Source of the DNA: Gammaproteobacteria bacterium
GTDB taxonomy: Bacteria; Pseudomonadota; Gammaproteobacteria; UBA1113
Reading direction: 5' to 3'
Assembly (NCBI GenBank): GCA_021773295.1
Contig: JAJFKI010000066.1
Coordinates: 1-44,607, forward strand
DNA length: 44,607 nt
The position numbers and the translations under genes were made by a program. The notes under the pieces are model-generated. The model was given only the letters and a program-made list of their open reading frames with translations. It was not told the DNA's origin and did no database searches. This document shows positions 28,174 through 37,611 of the stretch, one piece after another (position 1 is the stretch's first letter; each line of letters opens with the position of its first letter).

Positions 28174-29307
28174 ATGAAAGCACCAAGGATAGCGATTGTT
28201 GCCGGTGAGCCATCGGGTGATCAGTTGGCTTCTGGGATTATTACTGCGCTCAAAGTAATTTATCCTGATGCCGAATTTATTGGTGTAGCAGGACCGAAAA
28301 TGCAAGCAGCAGGTTGTGACTGTTTAGTTCCCATGGATAGCTTCGCAGTCATGGGGCTCATTGAATTACTCTCCAGCCAATTATTTAATATTTTAAAATT
28401 ACGTCGTCAATTGGTCTGGCAAATCGCTGCGCTAAAGCCTAATATTTTTATCGGTATAGATGCGCCAGAATTAAATTTATATTTGGAAAAACGGTTACGT
28501 GTCAAAGGCATCATGACTACGCACTATGTAAGTCCCACGATTTGGGCATGGCGAGCAGGAAGAATCAAAACCATTCGCAAAGCTTGTGACTTAATGATGA
28601 CGCTATTCCCTTTTGAAAAAACTATTTACGATGCTGCTGCGATTAAGGCAGAGTATGTTGGACACCCATTAGCGGATGAAATCATTCCTAGTATTAGTAA
28701 AGAAACAGATAAACAACAGTTAAATTTAGACGTAACGAAAAAAACCATTGCCTTGTTACCGGGAAGCCGAGCCGGTGAGATTGAACGTATGGGGCCTGTT
28801 TTTTTAGCAACGGCGAATCAATGTTGGCAACAGGATCAATCCTTACAATTTATTGTGCCATTAGTTGATCAAGCTCGTTTTGAACAATTTAAATTTTTAA
28901 CAGCAGCGTATCCAAATTTGCCGATAATACTTTGTTACGGCAAGGCTCGTGAAGTATTAAAAGCAGCTGATGTTGCCTTGATAACCTCAGGCACGGCGAC
29001 GCTTGAAGCTGCGTTATTGCGTTGTCCAATGGTGATGGCCTATAAAACATCGCCTATCTCTGCCATCTTAGGACGTTTGCTCATTAAAATCAGAACGTTT
29101 TCATTACCAAATATTTTGAGCAACGAAACATTAGTACCTGAATTTATACAAGAAGAGGCAGTTTCACCAGCATTAGCCAAGGCATTGCTGCAAATGTTGC
29201 AACAAGATCAAAGCCAACGCTTAGCAAGCTTTGATAAATTACATCAGCAATTAAAACAAAACAGTTATGAAAAAACGGCGAAGATCTTAGCAAAACTAAT
29301 TAGTTAA
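28174..29307 (+). CDS. lpxB: Lipid-A-disaccharide synthase
   Basis: Peripheral-membrane GT-B glycosyltransferase (family GT19) that joins lipid X and UDP-diacylglucosamine to form the lipid A disaccharide. The 377 aa are near family length (382). N-terminal IAIVAGEPSGDQLASGI, the YVSPTIWAWRAGRIKTI signature, LLPGSRAGEIERM at the start of the UDP domain, and the TSGTATLEAAL nucleotide-site motif are visible. It lies 5 bp after lpxA. Confidence 0.97.
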   Translation: MKAPRIAIVAGEPSGDQLASGIITALKVIYPDAEFIGVAGPKMQAAGCDCLVPMDSFAVMGLIELLSSQLFNILKLRRQLVWQIAALKPNIFIGIDAPELNLYLEKRLRVKGIMTTHYVSPTIWAWRAGRIKTIRKACDLMMTLFPFEKTIYDAAAIKAEYVGHPLADEIIPSISKETDKQQLNLDVTKKTIALLPGSRAGEIERMGPVFLATANQCWQQDQSLQFIVPLVDQARFEQFKFLTAAYPNLPIILCYGKAREVLKAADVALITSGTATLEAALLRCPMVMAYKTSPISAILGRLLIKIRTFSLPNILSNETLVPEFIQEEAVSPALAKALLQMLQQDQSQRLASFDKLHQQLKQNSYEKTAKILAKLIS

Positions 29308-29332
29308 TCAGGAAGAACACAAGGAAATAATA

Positions 29333-29896
29333 ATGATAATCGCAGGAGTCGATGAAGTTGGACGCGGGCCTCTGGCAGGGCCTGTCGTGGCAGCGGCAGT
29401 GATTTTAAATGATGATAAGCCAATTGCCGGCATTAAAGATTCAAAAGCTTTGACGGAAAAAAAACGCACTGATTTGTCACAAATCATCAAAGACAATGCG
29501 CTAGCCTGGGCAATCGCTTGGGCCGATGTTGAAGAAATTGATCACCTTAATATTTTTCATGCAAGCTTATTAGCGATGAAGCGAGCAGTAGAGCAATTGA
29601 GTATCATGCCAGAATTAGCATTGATTGATGGTAAGTTTTGCCCAGATCTTGTTTGTAAAACCAGACCTATCATCAAAGGGGATATGACGGAGCCAAGCAT
29701 AGGCGCTGCTTCTATTATTGCTAAACATTACCGTGATACATTATTAATTGAACTGGACGAAGATTATCCCCAGTACGGATTTAAGCAACACAAGGGTTAT
29801 CCCACTAAACAACATGTTGCTGCATTAAATGAACATGGTGTAACGCCCCATCACCGCCGTTCTTATGCACCGGTGAAAAAAGTGTTAGAGACATAA
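29333..29896 (+). CDS. rnhB: Ribonuclease HII
   Basis: Removes single ribonucleotides and RNA from DNA-RNA hybrids. The 187 aa carry the metal-binding D7-E8 in AGVDEVGRGPLAGPVV, the LIDG motif with a third Asp, and IGAASIIAKHYRD with the fourth site downstream. The ribosome-binding site AAGGAAA precedes ATG 29333. The lpxB-rnhB-dnaE order is the gammaproteobacterial standard. Confidence 0.97.
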   Translation: MIIAGVDEVGRGPLAGPVVAAAVILNDDKPIAGIKDSKALTEKKRTDLSQIIKDNALAWAIAWADVEEIDHLNIFHASLLAMKRAVEQLSIMPELALIDGKFCPDLVCKTRPIIKGDMTEPSIGAASIIAKHYRDTLLIELDEDYPQYGFKQHKGYPTKQHVAALNEHGVTPHHRRSYAPVKKVLET

Positions 29897-29920
29897 TAGA
29901 AACGTGGGAGCATAAATTCC

Positions 29921-32900
29921 ATGAGCAAATTGAAATATATACATTTACGGGTTCATTCAGAATTTTCTATCATTGATGGCATCGTCAGGATTAAACCACT
30001 GATCGACAAAGTTTCTGAAAATGATATGCCAGCCGTTGCCTTGACAGACCAAATGAATTTATTTGCGGCTGTTAAGTTTTATAAAGCGGCACGGGCTAAG
30101 GGAATAAAACCTATTATAGGCAGTGATTTATGGTTAGCAAATCCCGATGACAAGAACACGCCATATCATTGTGTAGCCCTTTGTCAAAACCAGCAAGGTT
30201 ATCACAATTTAATGCAATTAATTTCACTAGGCTATAAGGCGGATGATTACAACGGCTCGGCGCAGATTCAACGAGAACAATTAGCACAGTTTAACGAAGG
30301 TTTGATTATCTTATCCGGAGGGCGAGAGGGTGATATTGGACAAGCTTTTTTGCAACAAAAACCTGAGCTAGTAGCATCTCATTTAAAATTTTGGACACAG
30401 CATTTTCCTGAGCGTTATTATTTAGAATTACAACGAACAGGACGTGCGCAAGAAGAAACTTACATTCAACAAGCATTACAACTCTCTGAACAACACCAAA
30501 TACCGGTGGTAGCAAGCAATGATGTGCGATTCCTAGAAAGTGAGGATTTTGCCGTTCATGATACGAGGGTCTGTATTTACAATGGCGATTTACTTGCAAA
30601 TCCTAAACGAAAAAAACTGTACTCCGAGCAGCAATACCTTCGAACGCCATTAGAGATGCAGCAATTGTTTGCAGATATTCCTCAAGCCTTAGAAAACACC
30701 ATCGAAATTGCAAAACGCTGTAGCGTGGAATTACGCTTGTATGAATATTTTTTACCGGACTTCCCGATTCCAAAAAGCATGACACAAGATGAGTACTTCA
30801 TCCAACAATCTCAACAAGGTCTTGGGCAGCGATTAACGATATTATTAAATGAACATAGCGAAGATTATTTACAACAGAAAAAAATCTATGAAGAGCGCTT
30901 GCAAATTGAATTAGATGTCATTAGCAAAATGGGGTTTGCCGGATACTTTCTTATTGTTGCTGATTTTATTCAATGGTCTAAAGATCATGGCATCCCTGTG
31001 GGTCCGGGACGCGGCTCGGGTGCGGGCTCATTAGTCGCCTATGCATTAGGTATAACAGGCTTAGATCCTTTAGCCTATGATTTGCTTTTTGAGCGTTTCT
31101 TAAACCCAGAAAGGGTTTCTTTACCAGACTTTGATATTGACTTTTGCATGGACGGTCGCGATCGTGTGATTGAATACGTAGCAAATACCTATGGACGTGA
31201 AAGCGTCTCGCAAATTATTACTTTTGGAACCATGGCGGCAAAAGCCGCAGTGCGCGATGTTGGTAGGGTGCAAGGGTATCCCTATGGTTTTATCGATAAG
31301 ATTGCCAAACTCATTCCCTTCGAATTAGGCATGACACTGGATAAAGCCTTAGTGGAAGAAGACGTATTACAGCAACGCTACAAAGATGAAGATGAAGTAC
31401 GTGAAGTCATTGATATGGCACGCGCATTAGAAGGCATTACGAGAAATGTGGGTAAACATGCTGGTGGGGTAGTCATTGCACCTTCTGCGATCACAGACTT
31501 TACACCAATTTATCGAGAGCCACATAGTCATAGCATCGTGACCCAATTCGACAAAGACGATGATGAAGCCGTAGGCTTAGTGAAGTTTGACTTTTTGGGT
31601 CTTAGAACCTTAACCATCATTGATAAAGCTGTGATAACGGTCAATGCTAAACGTAAACAACAACAGCTAGAACCCATTGATATTGATTTAATTCCAGTCG
31701 TTGATGCGGCAGTATTCGTGTTGTTACAAGCTTGCGAAACCACCGCAGTGTTTCAGCTTGAATCACGCGGCATGAAGGATTTGATCAAACGTTTACAGCC
31801 GGATTGTTTTGAAGAAATTATTGCACTAGTTGCTTTGTTTAGACCAGGCCCACTGCAGTCTGGCATGGTGGATGACTTTATCGATCGTAAACATGGTGTT
31901 GCCGCAGTGGAATACCCACATCCTGAATTAGAGCCCATCTTAAGCCCAACCTATGGCGTGATTTTATATCAAGAACAGGTGATGCAAATCGCGCAAGTAT
32001 TAGCAGGTTATACGCTTGGCGCTGCAGATTTATTACGGCGTGCTATGGGTAAGAAAAAACCGGAAGAAATGGCTAAGCAACGACAAATATTTACCGATGG
32101 TGCCGTGGCAAGAGGTGTTGAAAATAAAACAGCGACTTATATTTTCGACTTAATGGAAAAATTTGCCGGCTATGGTTTTAACAAATCCCACTCCGCTGCT
32201 TATGCTTTGGTTGCCTATCAAACTGCGTGGTTAAAAGCACATTACCCAGCAGAATTTATGGCATCGGTATTATCCTCTGACATGGACAATACCGATAAAG
32301 TTGTGATTTTTATTGAAGAATGTAAACGCATGCAATTAACGGTGTTGCCACCCAATATAAATCAAGGCCAATATTATTTTACGGTTGATGATGCGGGTAA
32401 TATTGTGTATGGCTTAGGTGCCGTGAAGGGTGCAGGCTTGGCAGCGATTGAGTCCATCATCAACGAACGTGAACAACAAGGTGAATTTTCTGATTTATTT
32501 GAATTTTGCTGTCGTAATGATTTAAAAAAAGTGAATAGAAAAGTGTTAGAAGCTTTGATTAAATCAGGTTCTTTTGACTGCTTAAAGGTGACTCGTGCCA
32601 AATTGTCAGCATCAATCGTGAAAGCGTTAAAAATATCCGATCAAAATGCTAAAAATAATTTATCCGGCCAACAGGATTTATTTTCGAAAACCGTACAATT
32701 ACCGCAGGAAACAGGCTATTGCGAAGCCCAAGCATGGACCGAACTACAGCGATTACAAAATGAGAAAGATAGTTTAGGTTATTATCTCTCAGGGCATCCA
32801 TTAGACAGTTACCGAGGAGAAATCAGTCAATTTTGTAGAACAACCTTAGCAAACGTCAAGCCTACTTATGAACAAACCGTTACAGTAGCAGGCCAAATTG

Positions 32901-33379
32901 TCGCAATGCGAACCTTGCTCACAAAACGCGGCGACAGGATGGCTATCATTAGTTTAGATGATGGCACAGCAAGAGTAGAAGCCGCCGTATTTTCTGACGT
33001 TTATCAAGAAGTCCGCCACATCCTGGCAAAAGATGAAATCGTGGTTATCGAAGGTGAAGTTAGCATTGATGATTATACCGGTGGCCATCGCATGAGTTGC
33101 CGTAATGTGATGTCTTTGGTAGATGCCAGGGTGCACTATGGGAAACACGTGTTATTAAAGCTCGATCACAACGTCGACATCCAATCACTATTAACAATAT
33201 TGCCGCAAACAATAATGTCAGAATCAGCAGGGACTGATTGCCCTTTAGTGATTGAATATCAAGGAGAAGAAGCTAAAGCTCGTTTAAAGCTGCCCAAGCA
33301 ATATCGATTAGTGCCTAGTGATGAACGGTTAGAGGAATTACAAACTAAGTTTAAACTTAGTGTGGCGATGGAATATTAG
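29921..33379 (+). CDS. dnaE: DNA polymerase III alpha subunit
   Basis: Replicative polymerase. The 1152 aa (E. coli 1160) have an N-terminal PHP domain (YIHLRVHSEFSIIDG) and the catalytic aspartates D403 and D405 (LPDFDIDF) and D557 (VKFDFLGL). The fingers and beta-binding domains follow, with the clamp motif GQQDLF near residue 920, then an OB fold and a C-terminal tau-binding region. GPGRGSGAGSLVAYALGIT is the conserved palm loop. No proofreading domain is fused, so a separate DnaQ is expected. Confidence 0.98.
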   Translation: MSKLKYIHLRVHSEFSIIDGIVRIKPLIDKVSENDMPAVALTDQMNLFAAVKFYKAARAKGIKPIIGSDLWLANPDDKNTPYHCVALCQNQQGYHNLMQLISLGYKADDYNGSAQIQREQLAQFNEGLIILSGGREGDIGQAFLQQKPELVASHLKFWTQHFPERYYLELQRTGRAQEETYIQQALQLSEQHQIPVVASNDVRFLESEDFAVHDTRVCIYNGDLLANPKRKKLYSEQQYLRTPLEMQQLFADIPQALENTIEIAKRCSVELRLYEYFLPDFPIPKSMTQDEYFIQQSQQGLGQRLTILLNEHSEDYLQQKKIYEERLQIELDVISKMGFAGYFLIVADFIQWSKDHGIPVGPGRGSGAGSLVAYALGITGLDPLAYDLLFERFLNPERVSLPDFDIDFCMDGRDRVIEYVANTYGRESVSQIITFGTMAAKAAVRDVGRVQGYPYGFIDKIAKLIPFELGMTLDKALVEEDVLQQRYKDEDEVREVIDMARALEGITRNVGKHAGGVVIAPSAITDFTPIYREPHSHSIVTQFDKDDDEAVGLVKFDFLGLRTLTIIDKAVITVNAKRKQQQLEPIDIDLIPVVDAAVFVLLQACETTAVFQLESRGMKDLIKRLQPDCFEEIIALVALFRPGPLQSGMVDDFIDRKHGVAAVEYPHPELEPILSPTYGVILYQEQVMQIAQVLAGYTLGAADLLRRAMGKKKPEEMAKQRQIFTDGAVARGVENKTATYIFDLMEKFAGYGFNKSHSAAYALVAYQTAWLKAHYPAEFMASVLSSDMDNTDKVVIFIEECKRMQLTVLPPNINQGQYYFTVDDAGNIVYGLGAVKGAGLAAIESIINEREQQGEFSDLFEFCCRNDLKKVNRKVLEALIKSGSFDCLKVTRAKLSASIVKALKISDQNAKNNLSGQQDLFSKTVQLPQETGYCEAQAWTELQRLQNEKDSLGYYLSGHPLDSYRGEISQFCRTTLANVKPTYEQTVTVAGQIVAMRTLLTKRGDRMAIISLDDGTARVEAAVFSDVYQEVRHILAKDEIVVIEGEVSIDDYTGGHRMSCRNVMSLVDARVHYGKHVLLKLDHNVDIQSLLTILPQTIMSESAGTDCPLVIEYQGEEAKARLKLPKQYRLVPSDERLEELQTKFKLSVAMEY

Positions 33380-33481
33380 ACTGGTTGCTCATAAATTCCA
33401 TATATGGCATGTAGCCCTTGTACCAGCGGCAGGAGAGGGTTATTATTAGCCACTTACCGTGAACACTCAATAAGGTCAAGA

Positions 33482-34435
33482 ATGAAACATAATTTCTTAG
33501 ATTTTGAACAACCTATCGCCGAATTAGAGGCGAAAATTGACGAATTGCGCCTGGTGGGCAATGATGGCGAAATTAATATTAGCGATGAAATCAAACGCTT
33601 AGAGCAAAAGAGCCGAGATTTAACCAAATCTATCTTTGCCAACTTAAATCCGTGGAAAATCACTCAATTAGCCCGTCATCCCATGCGGCCTTTTACCTTA
33701 GATTATATCCAACGCATTTTTACCGATTTTGATGAATTAAAGGGTGATCGCCACATGATGGATGATAAAGCTATTGTTGGTGGTATCGCTCGTTTGGATG
33801 GACAGCCAGTGATGATTATTGGTCATCAAAAAGGGCGCAAGACCAAAGAAAAAGTGGTACGTAATTTCGGCATGCCACAGCCAGAAGGCTATCGCAAAGC
33901 ATTACGCATGATGCAGTTAGCAGAGCGGTTTAAATTACCCATCATAACGTTTATTGATACGCCTGGCGCTTATCCTGGCATAGAAGCAGAAGAGCGTAAT
34001 CAATCAGAAGCCATTGCCCGTAACCTTTATGAAATGTCGAACCTTCGTACGCCAATTATTTGTTTAGTGATAGGCGAGGGTGGTTCCGGCGGCGCCTTGG
34101 CATTAGGCGTCGGTGATAAAGTGATGATGTTGCAATACAGTATTTATTCAGTTATTTCGCCAGAAGGGTGTGCATCGATTTTATGGAAGAGTGCTGAGAA
34201 AGCCTCTGAAGCTGCGCAAGCCTTAGGATTATATGCCCAGAACCTTTATAAATTGAAACTTATCGATCAAGTGATTGAAGAACCTTTGGGTGGTGCTCAC
34301 CGTGATAATGACGAAATGGCTAGCCGTATAAAACAAGCCTTGCTGGATAACTTAACGCAATTACAAAGCATGTCCTTGGATGAGCTATTAGCTGCACGTG
34401 AGAAACGTTTATTAAGCTATGGGGATGCGGCTTAG
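33482..34435 (+). CDS. accA: Acetyl-CoA carboxylase carboxyltransferase subunit alpha
   Basis: With AccD it transfers the carboxyl group from biotin to acetyl-CoA, the first committed step of fatty-acid synthesis. I choose ATG 33482 (ribosome-binding site AAGG at 33472-33475). From there the protein reads [19 protein letters not shown], matching E. coli, and is 317 aa (E. coli 319). The 26 residues upstream in frame (from 33404) have no family similarity. Core motifs are [33 protein letters not shown] and [15 protein letters not shown]. Confidence 0.97.
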   Translation: MKHNFLDFEQPIAELEAKIDELRLVGNDGEINISDEIKRLEQKSRDLTKSIFANLNPWKITQLARHPMRPFTLDYIQRIFTDFDELKGDRHMMDDKAIVGGIARLDGQPVMIIGHQKGRKTKEKVVRNFGMPQPEGYRKALRMMQLAERFKLPIITFIDTPGAYPGIEAEERNQSEAIARNLYEMSNLRTPIICLVIGEGGSGGALALGVGDKVMMLQYSIYSVISPEGCASILWKSAEKASEAAQALGLYAQNLYKLKLIDQVIEEPLGGAHRDNDEMASRIKQALLDNLTQLQSMSLDELLAAREKRLLSYGDAA

Positions 34436-34450
34436 GCTGCGCATTGAATA

Positions 34451-35770
34451 ATGACATTATCTTTGGCTCTTCTTAACGATTTTTTAAACGATCAACGGGA
34501 TAGTCATATTTATTTAGGTTTTAGCGGTGGTTTAGATTCAACGGTGTTATTGCATTTATTAGCACATACGTCTTTTATAAAGCCTTACCAAGTCACAGGC
34601 ATTCATATCAATCATGGTTTAAGCCCCAACGCTATTGAGTGGCAGCAGCAGTGTCAGCAACTGGCGACATCTTATGGCTTTGATTTTATTAGTCATACTT
34701 TATCTTTGTCAAAACAACCCGGCGAGAGTTTAGAGCATATTGCTCGTATAGCACGTTATCAGTGTTTTACTGAGCATGTAACAAAAAATGATATTTTACT
34801 AACGGCGCACCATCAAAACGATCAAGCTGAAACATTGTTATTGCAATTAATTCGCGGGGCAGGGCCAAAGGGTTTAGCCGCAATGCCTGAAGTAACATCA
34901 TTTCACGAGGGCTGGCACTTAAGGCCATTATTAACTAACTCGCGCCAACAGTTAGAAAAATATGCTATTGCTAAGAAATTAACATGGGTGGATGATGAAA
35001 GTAATACGGATTTAAAATTTGATCGAAACTATATTCGTGCTGAAATACTCCCTTTATTACAACAACGCTGGCCTGCAGTAACGAAGACATTATCGCGCAG
35101 TGCGGCGCTTTGTGCAGAAGCTACGATACAGTTAGAGACACAAGCAACCACTGATTGGAAAGCAGTGTCTCGTAATAAGCGCATCGATTTAAAACAATTA
35201 CAACGGCTGCCGGTATCAAGGCAGCAACAGGTCTTGCGTTATGCTATAACAATGCAGGAGTTGCCTTTGTGTGGTTTTGAAAAAATCAATGAAATTTTAG
35301 CGGTAATGTTTCATGCACAAACTGATGCAATGCCATTGGTAACATGGCCAGGCGGTGAAGCCAGACGTTATCAAAACAGTCTTTATTTATCGGCACCTAT
35401 CGAGTCAATAACAGTAGAAGATAAGCTTGAATGCACGGTTGGTGAAGCACAAACATTAACAAGAAGAGATACATTAGCTTGGCAAGTAGTGCCTGGTGGT
35501 TTAAATCTTAAAAAGGGAACTAAACTAACCGTACATTTTCGCCAAGGCGGTGAACGCTTCCATCCGCAAGGCCGTGTTGGCTCACACCCATTAAAAAAAC
35601 TGATGCAAGAATGGGGCATTCCACCCTGGTTAAGAGGTCGAGTACCTCTATTATATAAGGACGATGAGTTGGTAGCAGTTATAGATTATGGGCTATCCCA
35701 CCAACATTGTAGCGAGATCTCACAAGACGGCTGGCTACCGCAAATAACCCAGCACAACTCCGAACATTAA
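34451..35770 (+). CDS. tilS: tRNA(Ile)-lysidine synthetase
   Basis: Converts C34 of tRNA-Ile(CAU) to lysidine, so that it reads AUA. The 439 aa show the PP-loop ATPase motif SGGLDS (25-30), the family motif LTAHHQNDQAETLLLQLIRG, and DESN..FDRNYIR before the central helical domain. The C-terminal tRNA-binding domain includes RQGGERFHPQGRVGSHPLKKL. It closes the core block, just ahead of the tRNA-Lys insertion site. Confidence 0.96.
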   Translation: MTLSLALLNDFLNDQRDSHIYLGFSGGLDSTVLLHLLAHTSFIKPYQVTGIHINHGLSPNAIEWQQQCQQLATSYGFDFISHTLSLSKQPGESLEHIARIARYQCFTEHVTKNDILLTAHHQNDQAETLLLQLIRGAGPKGLAAMPEVTSFHEGWHLRPLLTNSRQQLEKYAIAKKLTWVDDESNTDLKFDRNYIRAEILPLLQQRWPAVTKTLSRSAALCAEATIQLETQATTDWKAVSRNKRIDLKQLQRLPVSRQQQVLRYAITMQELPLCGFEKINEILAVMFHAQTDAMPLVTWPGGEARRYQNSLYLSAPIESITVEDKLECTVGEAQTLTRRDTLAWQVVPGGLNLKKGTKLTVHFRQGGERFHPQGRVGSHPLKKLMQEWGIPPWLRGRVPLLYKDDELVAVIDYGLSHQHCSEISQDGWLPQITQHNSEH

Positions 35771-35841
35771 CCCGTAAGGACCGTTCGGGACCCACCCAGT
35801 AAAATATTTAGCCATGCCCCATAAAAAATCACCACAAGGCC

Positions 35842-35869
35842 TTGATATTTTCCAGAAATTCAGTAATAT
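35842..35869 (+). promoter_or_regulatory. Promoter of tRNA-Lys
   Basis: TTGATA (35842-35847), 16 bp and TAATAT (35864-35869) end 13 bp before the mature tRNA 5' end at 35883. The rest of the 112-bp gap after tilS shows no coding signal. Confidence 0.6.
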
Positions 35870-35882
35870 GAGCAGCCTCTGT

Positions 35883-35955
35883 GGGCCGTTAGCTCAGCTG
35901 GTAGAGCAGTGGACTTTTAATCCATTGGTCGAAGGTTCGAATCCTTCACGGCCCA
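35883..35955 (+). tRNA. tRNA-Lys (anticodon UUU)
   Basis: A 73-nt cloverleaf. The acceptor arms are GGGCCGT (35883-35889) and ACGGCCC (35948-35954), with discriminator A. The D-arm is AGCTCAGCTGGTAGAGC, the anticodon stem-loop is TGGACTTTTAATCCA with anticodon TTT, and the T-arm is GAAGGTTCGAATCCTTC. CCA is not encoded. The 3' part from 35912 is duplicated at 40007-40050, marking it as an integration target. Confidence 0.97.
35912..35955 (+). repeat. attachment-site direct repeat, left copy (within tRNA-Lys)
   Basis: The anticodon loop through the acceptor end of tRNA-Lys is repeated at 40007-40050. The first 37 bp are identical and the last 7 differ at two positions. This is the classic crossover region for tyrosine recombinases that insert into tRNA genes and restore the 3' end. 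The sequence just after it (to about 35987) also resembles the sequence after the right copy and the stretch at 42454-42487. Confidence 0.85.
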
Positions 35956-35990
35956 TAAAATTCCTTTTTAAAAACAATAAGTTATCAGTC

Positions 35991-36119
35991 TCACAAACAT
36001 CCACATACTTTTTCATTTTCTACCTGTGTCAGATTTGTGTCATTTCGCACGAATCTGACAATAGGTGTATCCTCCATTTTTCTACAGACTTTATTAGCAG
36101 AATAGCTAGAATGAGTATA
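35991..36119 (-). pseudogene. Tyrosine-recombinase (integrase) C-terminal relic A
   Basis: The minus-strand frame ending at TGA (35991-35993) encodes ANKVCRKMEDTPIVRFVRND followed by TNLTQ. It aligns with relic B at 42468-42674 (ANKVCTKMDD, then PIVRSVRND). That relic also has the GHKHQDISAHYS segment holding the family's catalytic-Tyr region. Here everything upstream of ANKVC is lost, with a stop at 36120-36122. Its end faces the tRNA, the usual orientation of an int gene next to attL. Confidence 0.6.
36026..36042. repeat. 17-bp motif GTGTCAGATTTGTGTCA, copy 1
   Basis: The same 17 bp occurs at 42388-42404 (identical) and 38291-38307 (one mismatch). Each contains two GTGTCA half-sites 11 bp apart. 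On the minus strand it encodes the D-T-(N/K)-L-T tail of the integrase relics, so coding homology explains at least part of it. It could also be an arm-type recombinase site. Confidence 0.55.
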
Positions 36120-36130
36120 TTATAAGTATA

Positions 36131-36201
36131 AGATAGGTATAAATTATACCTATCTGAAACAGGTATGGTATAGGTATGAAATTGGTATAAATTATACCTA
36201 T
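36131..36201. promoter_or_regulatory. Palindromic operator array upstream of fic
   Basis: A perfect 25-bp palindrome (36131-36155; arms AGATAGGTATAA, single central A) is followed by half-sites GGTAT at 36162, 36167 and 36173. A second palindrome (36184-36198, GGTATAA-A-TTATACC) comes next. All lie within 120 bp before the Fic start. Because the Fic protein ends in a winged helix, it is the likely binder and autorepressor. Confidence 0.75.
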
Positions 36202-36246
36202 TTTTGATTTTAACAGAAAAGTAATTAAGTAATGTTAGGGTATCAA

Positions 36247-37611
36247 ATGACTGAAAAAATTTATCAAATTGAAACGCCACCGTTAACACCTGAAAAATTG
36301 CAGGGTGATGAACTACGGAAATATTTTGAGGATCCTGATATTAAAGCTGCTTTGAGTAAAACTGATGAAGATTATCTGCATTGGGAGAAGCTAAAATACA
36401 AAGATTGGATTCCATCGCAGTTTGGCACAAATAAAGAAATATTCTGGACTCTGGTTAAACTTAATAGAATGATTAATGCGATGAAAACTCCTATTAAGGA
36501 TAGCAAAGGTAATTTTTTTAAAGTAAATCCGGCTATTTATAACCAGTATTTGCATATTATTGATAAAGAAATGGCAGGGAATTTAATGGGGGTTGAAGGG
36601 CTTTCCGAAAATGATAAAAGAACATTTATTGCTCGAAATATCATTGAGGAATCAATTGCCTCATCGCAATTAGAGGGTGCAAATACATCTCGAGCAGTGG
36701 CGAGGCAAATGTTACTTGAGGGAAGAAAGCCGGAAGGACACAGTGAACAAATGATTGTAAATAATCATAGAACAATGTTGCGAATAGAGCAGGAGCTATG
36801 CAATGAGAGTTTATCATTAGGATTAATAAAAGAACTACATTCAATGATAACGGATGGCACTATTTCGCAAGAGAAACAAGGTGTTTTTCGAGAAACTTAT
36901 GATGAAAAAGGAAATAAGTTAGTTGTAAAGCCTTGGGATAATAGGACCATTGCTTATATTACACCTGATAAGGAATTTGTGGAGTCAGAATTGCCACGAC
37001 TCATAGATTTTGCAAATGATAAAGAAAAACTATCTGCGCCATTTATTCATCCTTTAGTAAAAGCAATTATGATACACTTTTGGATAGGTTTGCTGCATCC
37101 TTTTGAGGATGGTAATGGGAGACTTGCCAGAATTTTATTTTATTGGTATATGCTGAAAAATGATTACTGGGCTTTTGCTTATTTATCGCTTTCTGAAAAA
37201 ATAAAAAAGTCTTCGCAACAATATGCAAAAGTTTATATTTATAGCGAGCAAGATGGATGTGATTTGAATTATTTTGTCCACTATAATATAAGTAAAATAA
37301 AATTAGCACATAAAGATTTTCAAGCATATATAACAAGAAAAGTAAAAGAGAATCAAAATGTTATTTCTATATCGCAGCATAAATACAACTTTAATGAAAG
37401 ACAAATTAAGTTGCTACAATATTTAAATCGTAAAATGGAAAATAGGACCAATATAAGTTCACATATGAAGTTATATGAGGTATCTAAATTAACAGCCATT
37501 AATGACTTAAAAAACTTGGTTGAGAAGGGGTTCTTAGAAAAAAAGAAACGTGGGCGAAATGTATATTATTACCCCACGAAAAAAATAAGAGAAATTTTTT
37601 CACCAGACTAA
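36247..37611 (+). CDS. Fic-family protein with N-terminal inhibitory motif and C-terminal winged helix
   Basis: Fic enzymes transfer AMP (or another phosphate-linked group) to hydroxyl side chains of target proteins. Numbered from ATG 36232 (459 aa), the inhibitory motif SSQLEG is at 144-149, so this is a class II, self-inhibited Fic. The catalytic motif HPFEDGNGRLAR is complete at 289-300, and a winged helix-turn-helix fills about 385-450. I prefer ATG 36247 (454 aa), because TTAGGG precedes it and the first five residues look unconserved. It converges on DUF6088 and overlaps it by 4 bp. Base use is AT-richer than the core genes, consistent with acquisition. Confidence 0.92.
   Translation: MTEKIYQIETPPLTPEKLQGDELRKYFEDPDIKAALSKTDEDYLHWEKLKYKDWIPSQFGTNKEIFWTLVKLNRMINAMKTPIKDSKGNFFKVNPAIYNQYLHIIDKEMAGNLMGVEGLSENDKRTFIARNIIEESIASSQLEGANTSRAVARQMLLEGRKPEGHSEQMIVNNHRTMLRIEQELCNESLSLGLIKELHSMITDGTISQEKQGVFRETYDEKGNKLVVKPWDNRTIAYITPDKEFVESELPRLIDFANDKEKLSAPFIHPLVKAIMIHFWIGLLHPFEDGNGRLARILFYWYMLKNDYWAFAYLSLSEKIKKSSQQYAKVYIYSEQDGCDLNYFVHYNISKIKLAHKDFQAYITRKVKENQNVISISQHKYNFNERQIKLLQYLNRKMENRTNISSHMKLYEVSKLTAINDLKNLVEKGFLEKKKRGRNVYYYPTKKIREIFSPD

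Noticed and set aside
33404..33481. N-terminal extension of accA
   Set aside because: The 26 extra residues have no likeness to AccA, and a good ribosome-binding site precedes the internal ATG at 33482.
35814..36125. 103-codon plus-strand frame across the tRNA
   Set aside because: It reads straight through tRNA-Lys and the integrase relic, and its composition comes from those features.
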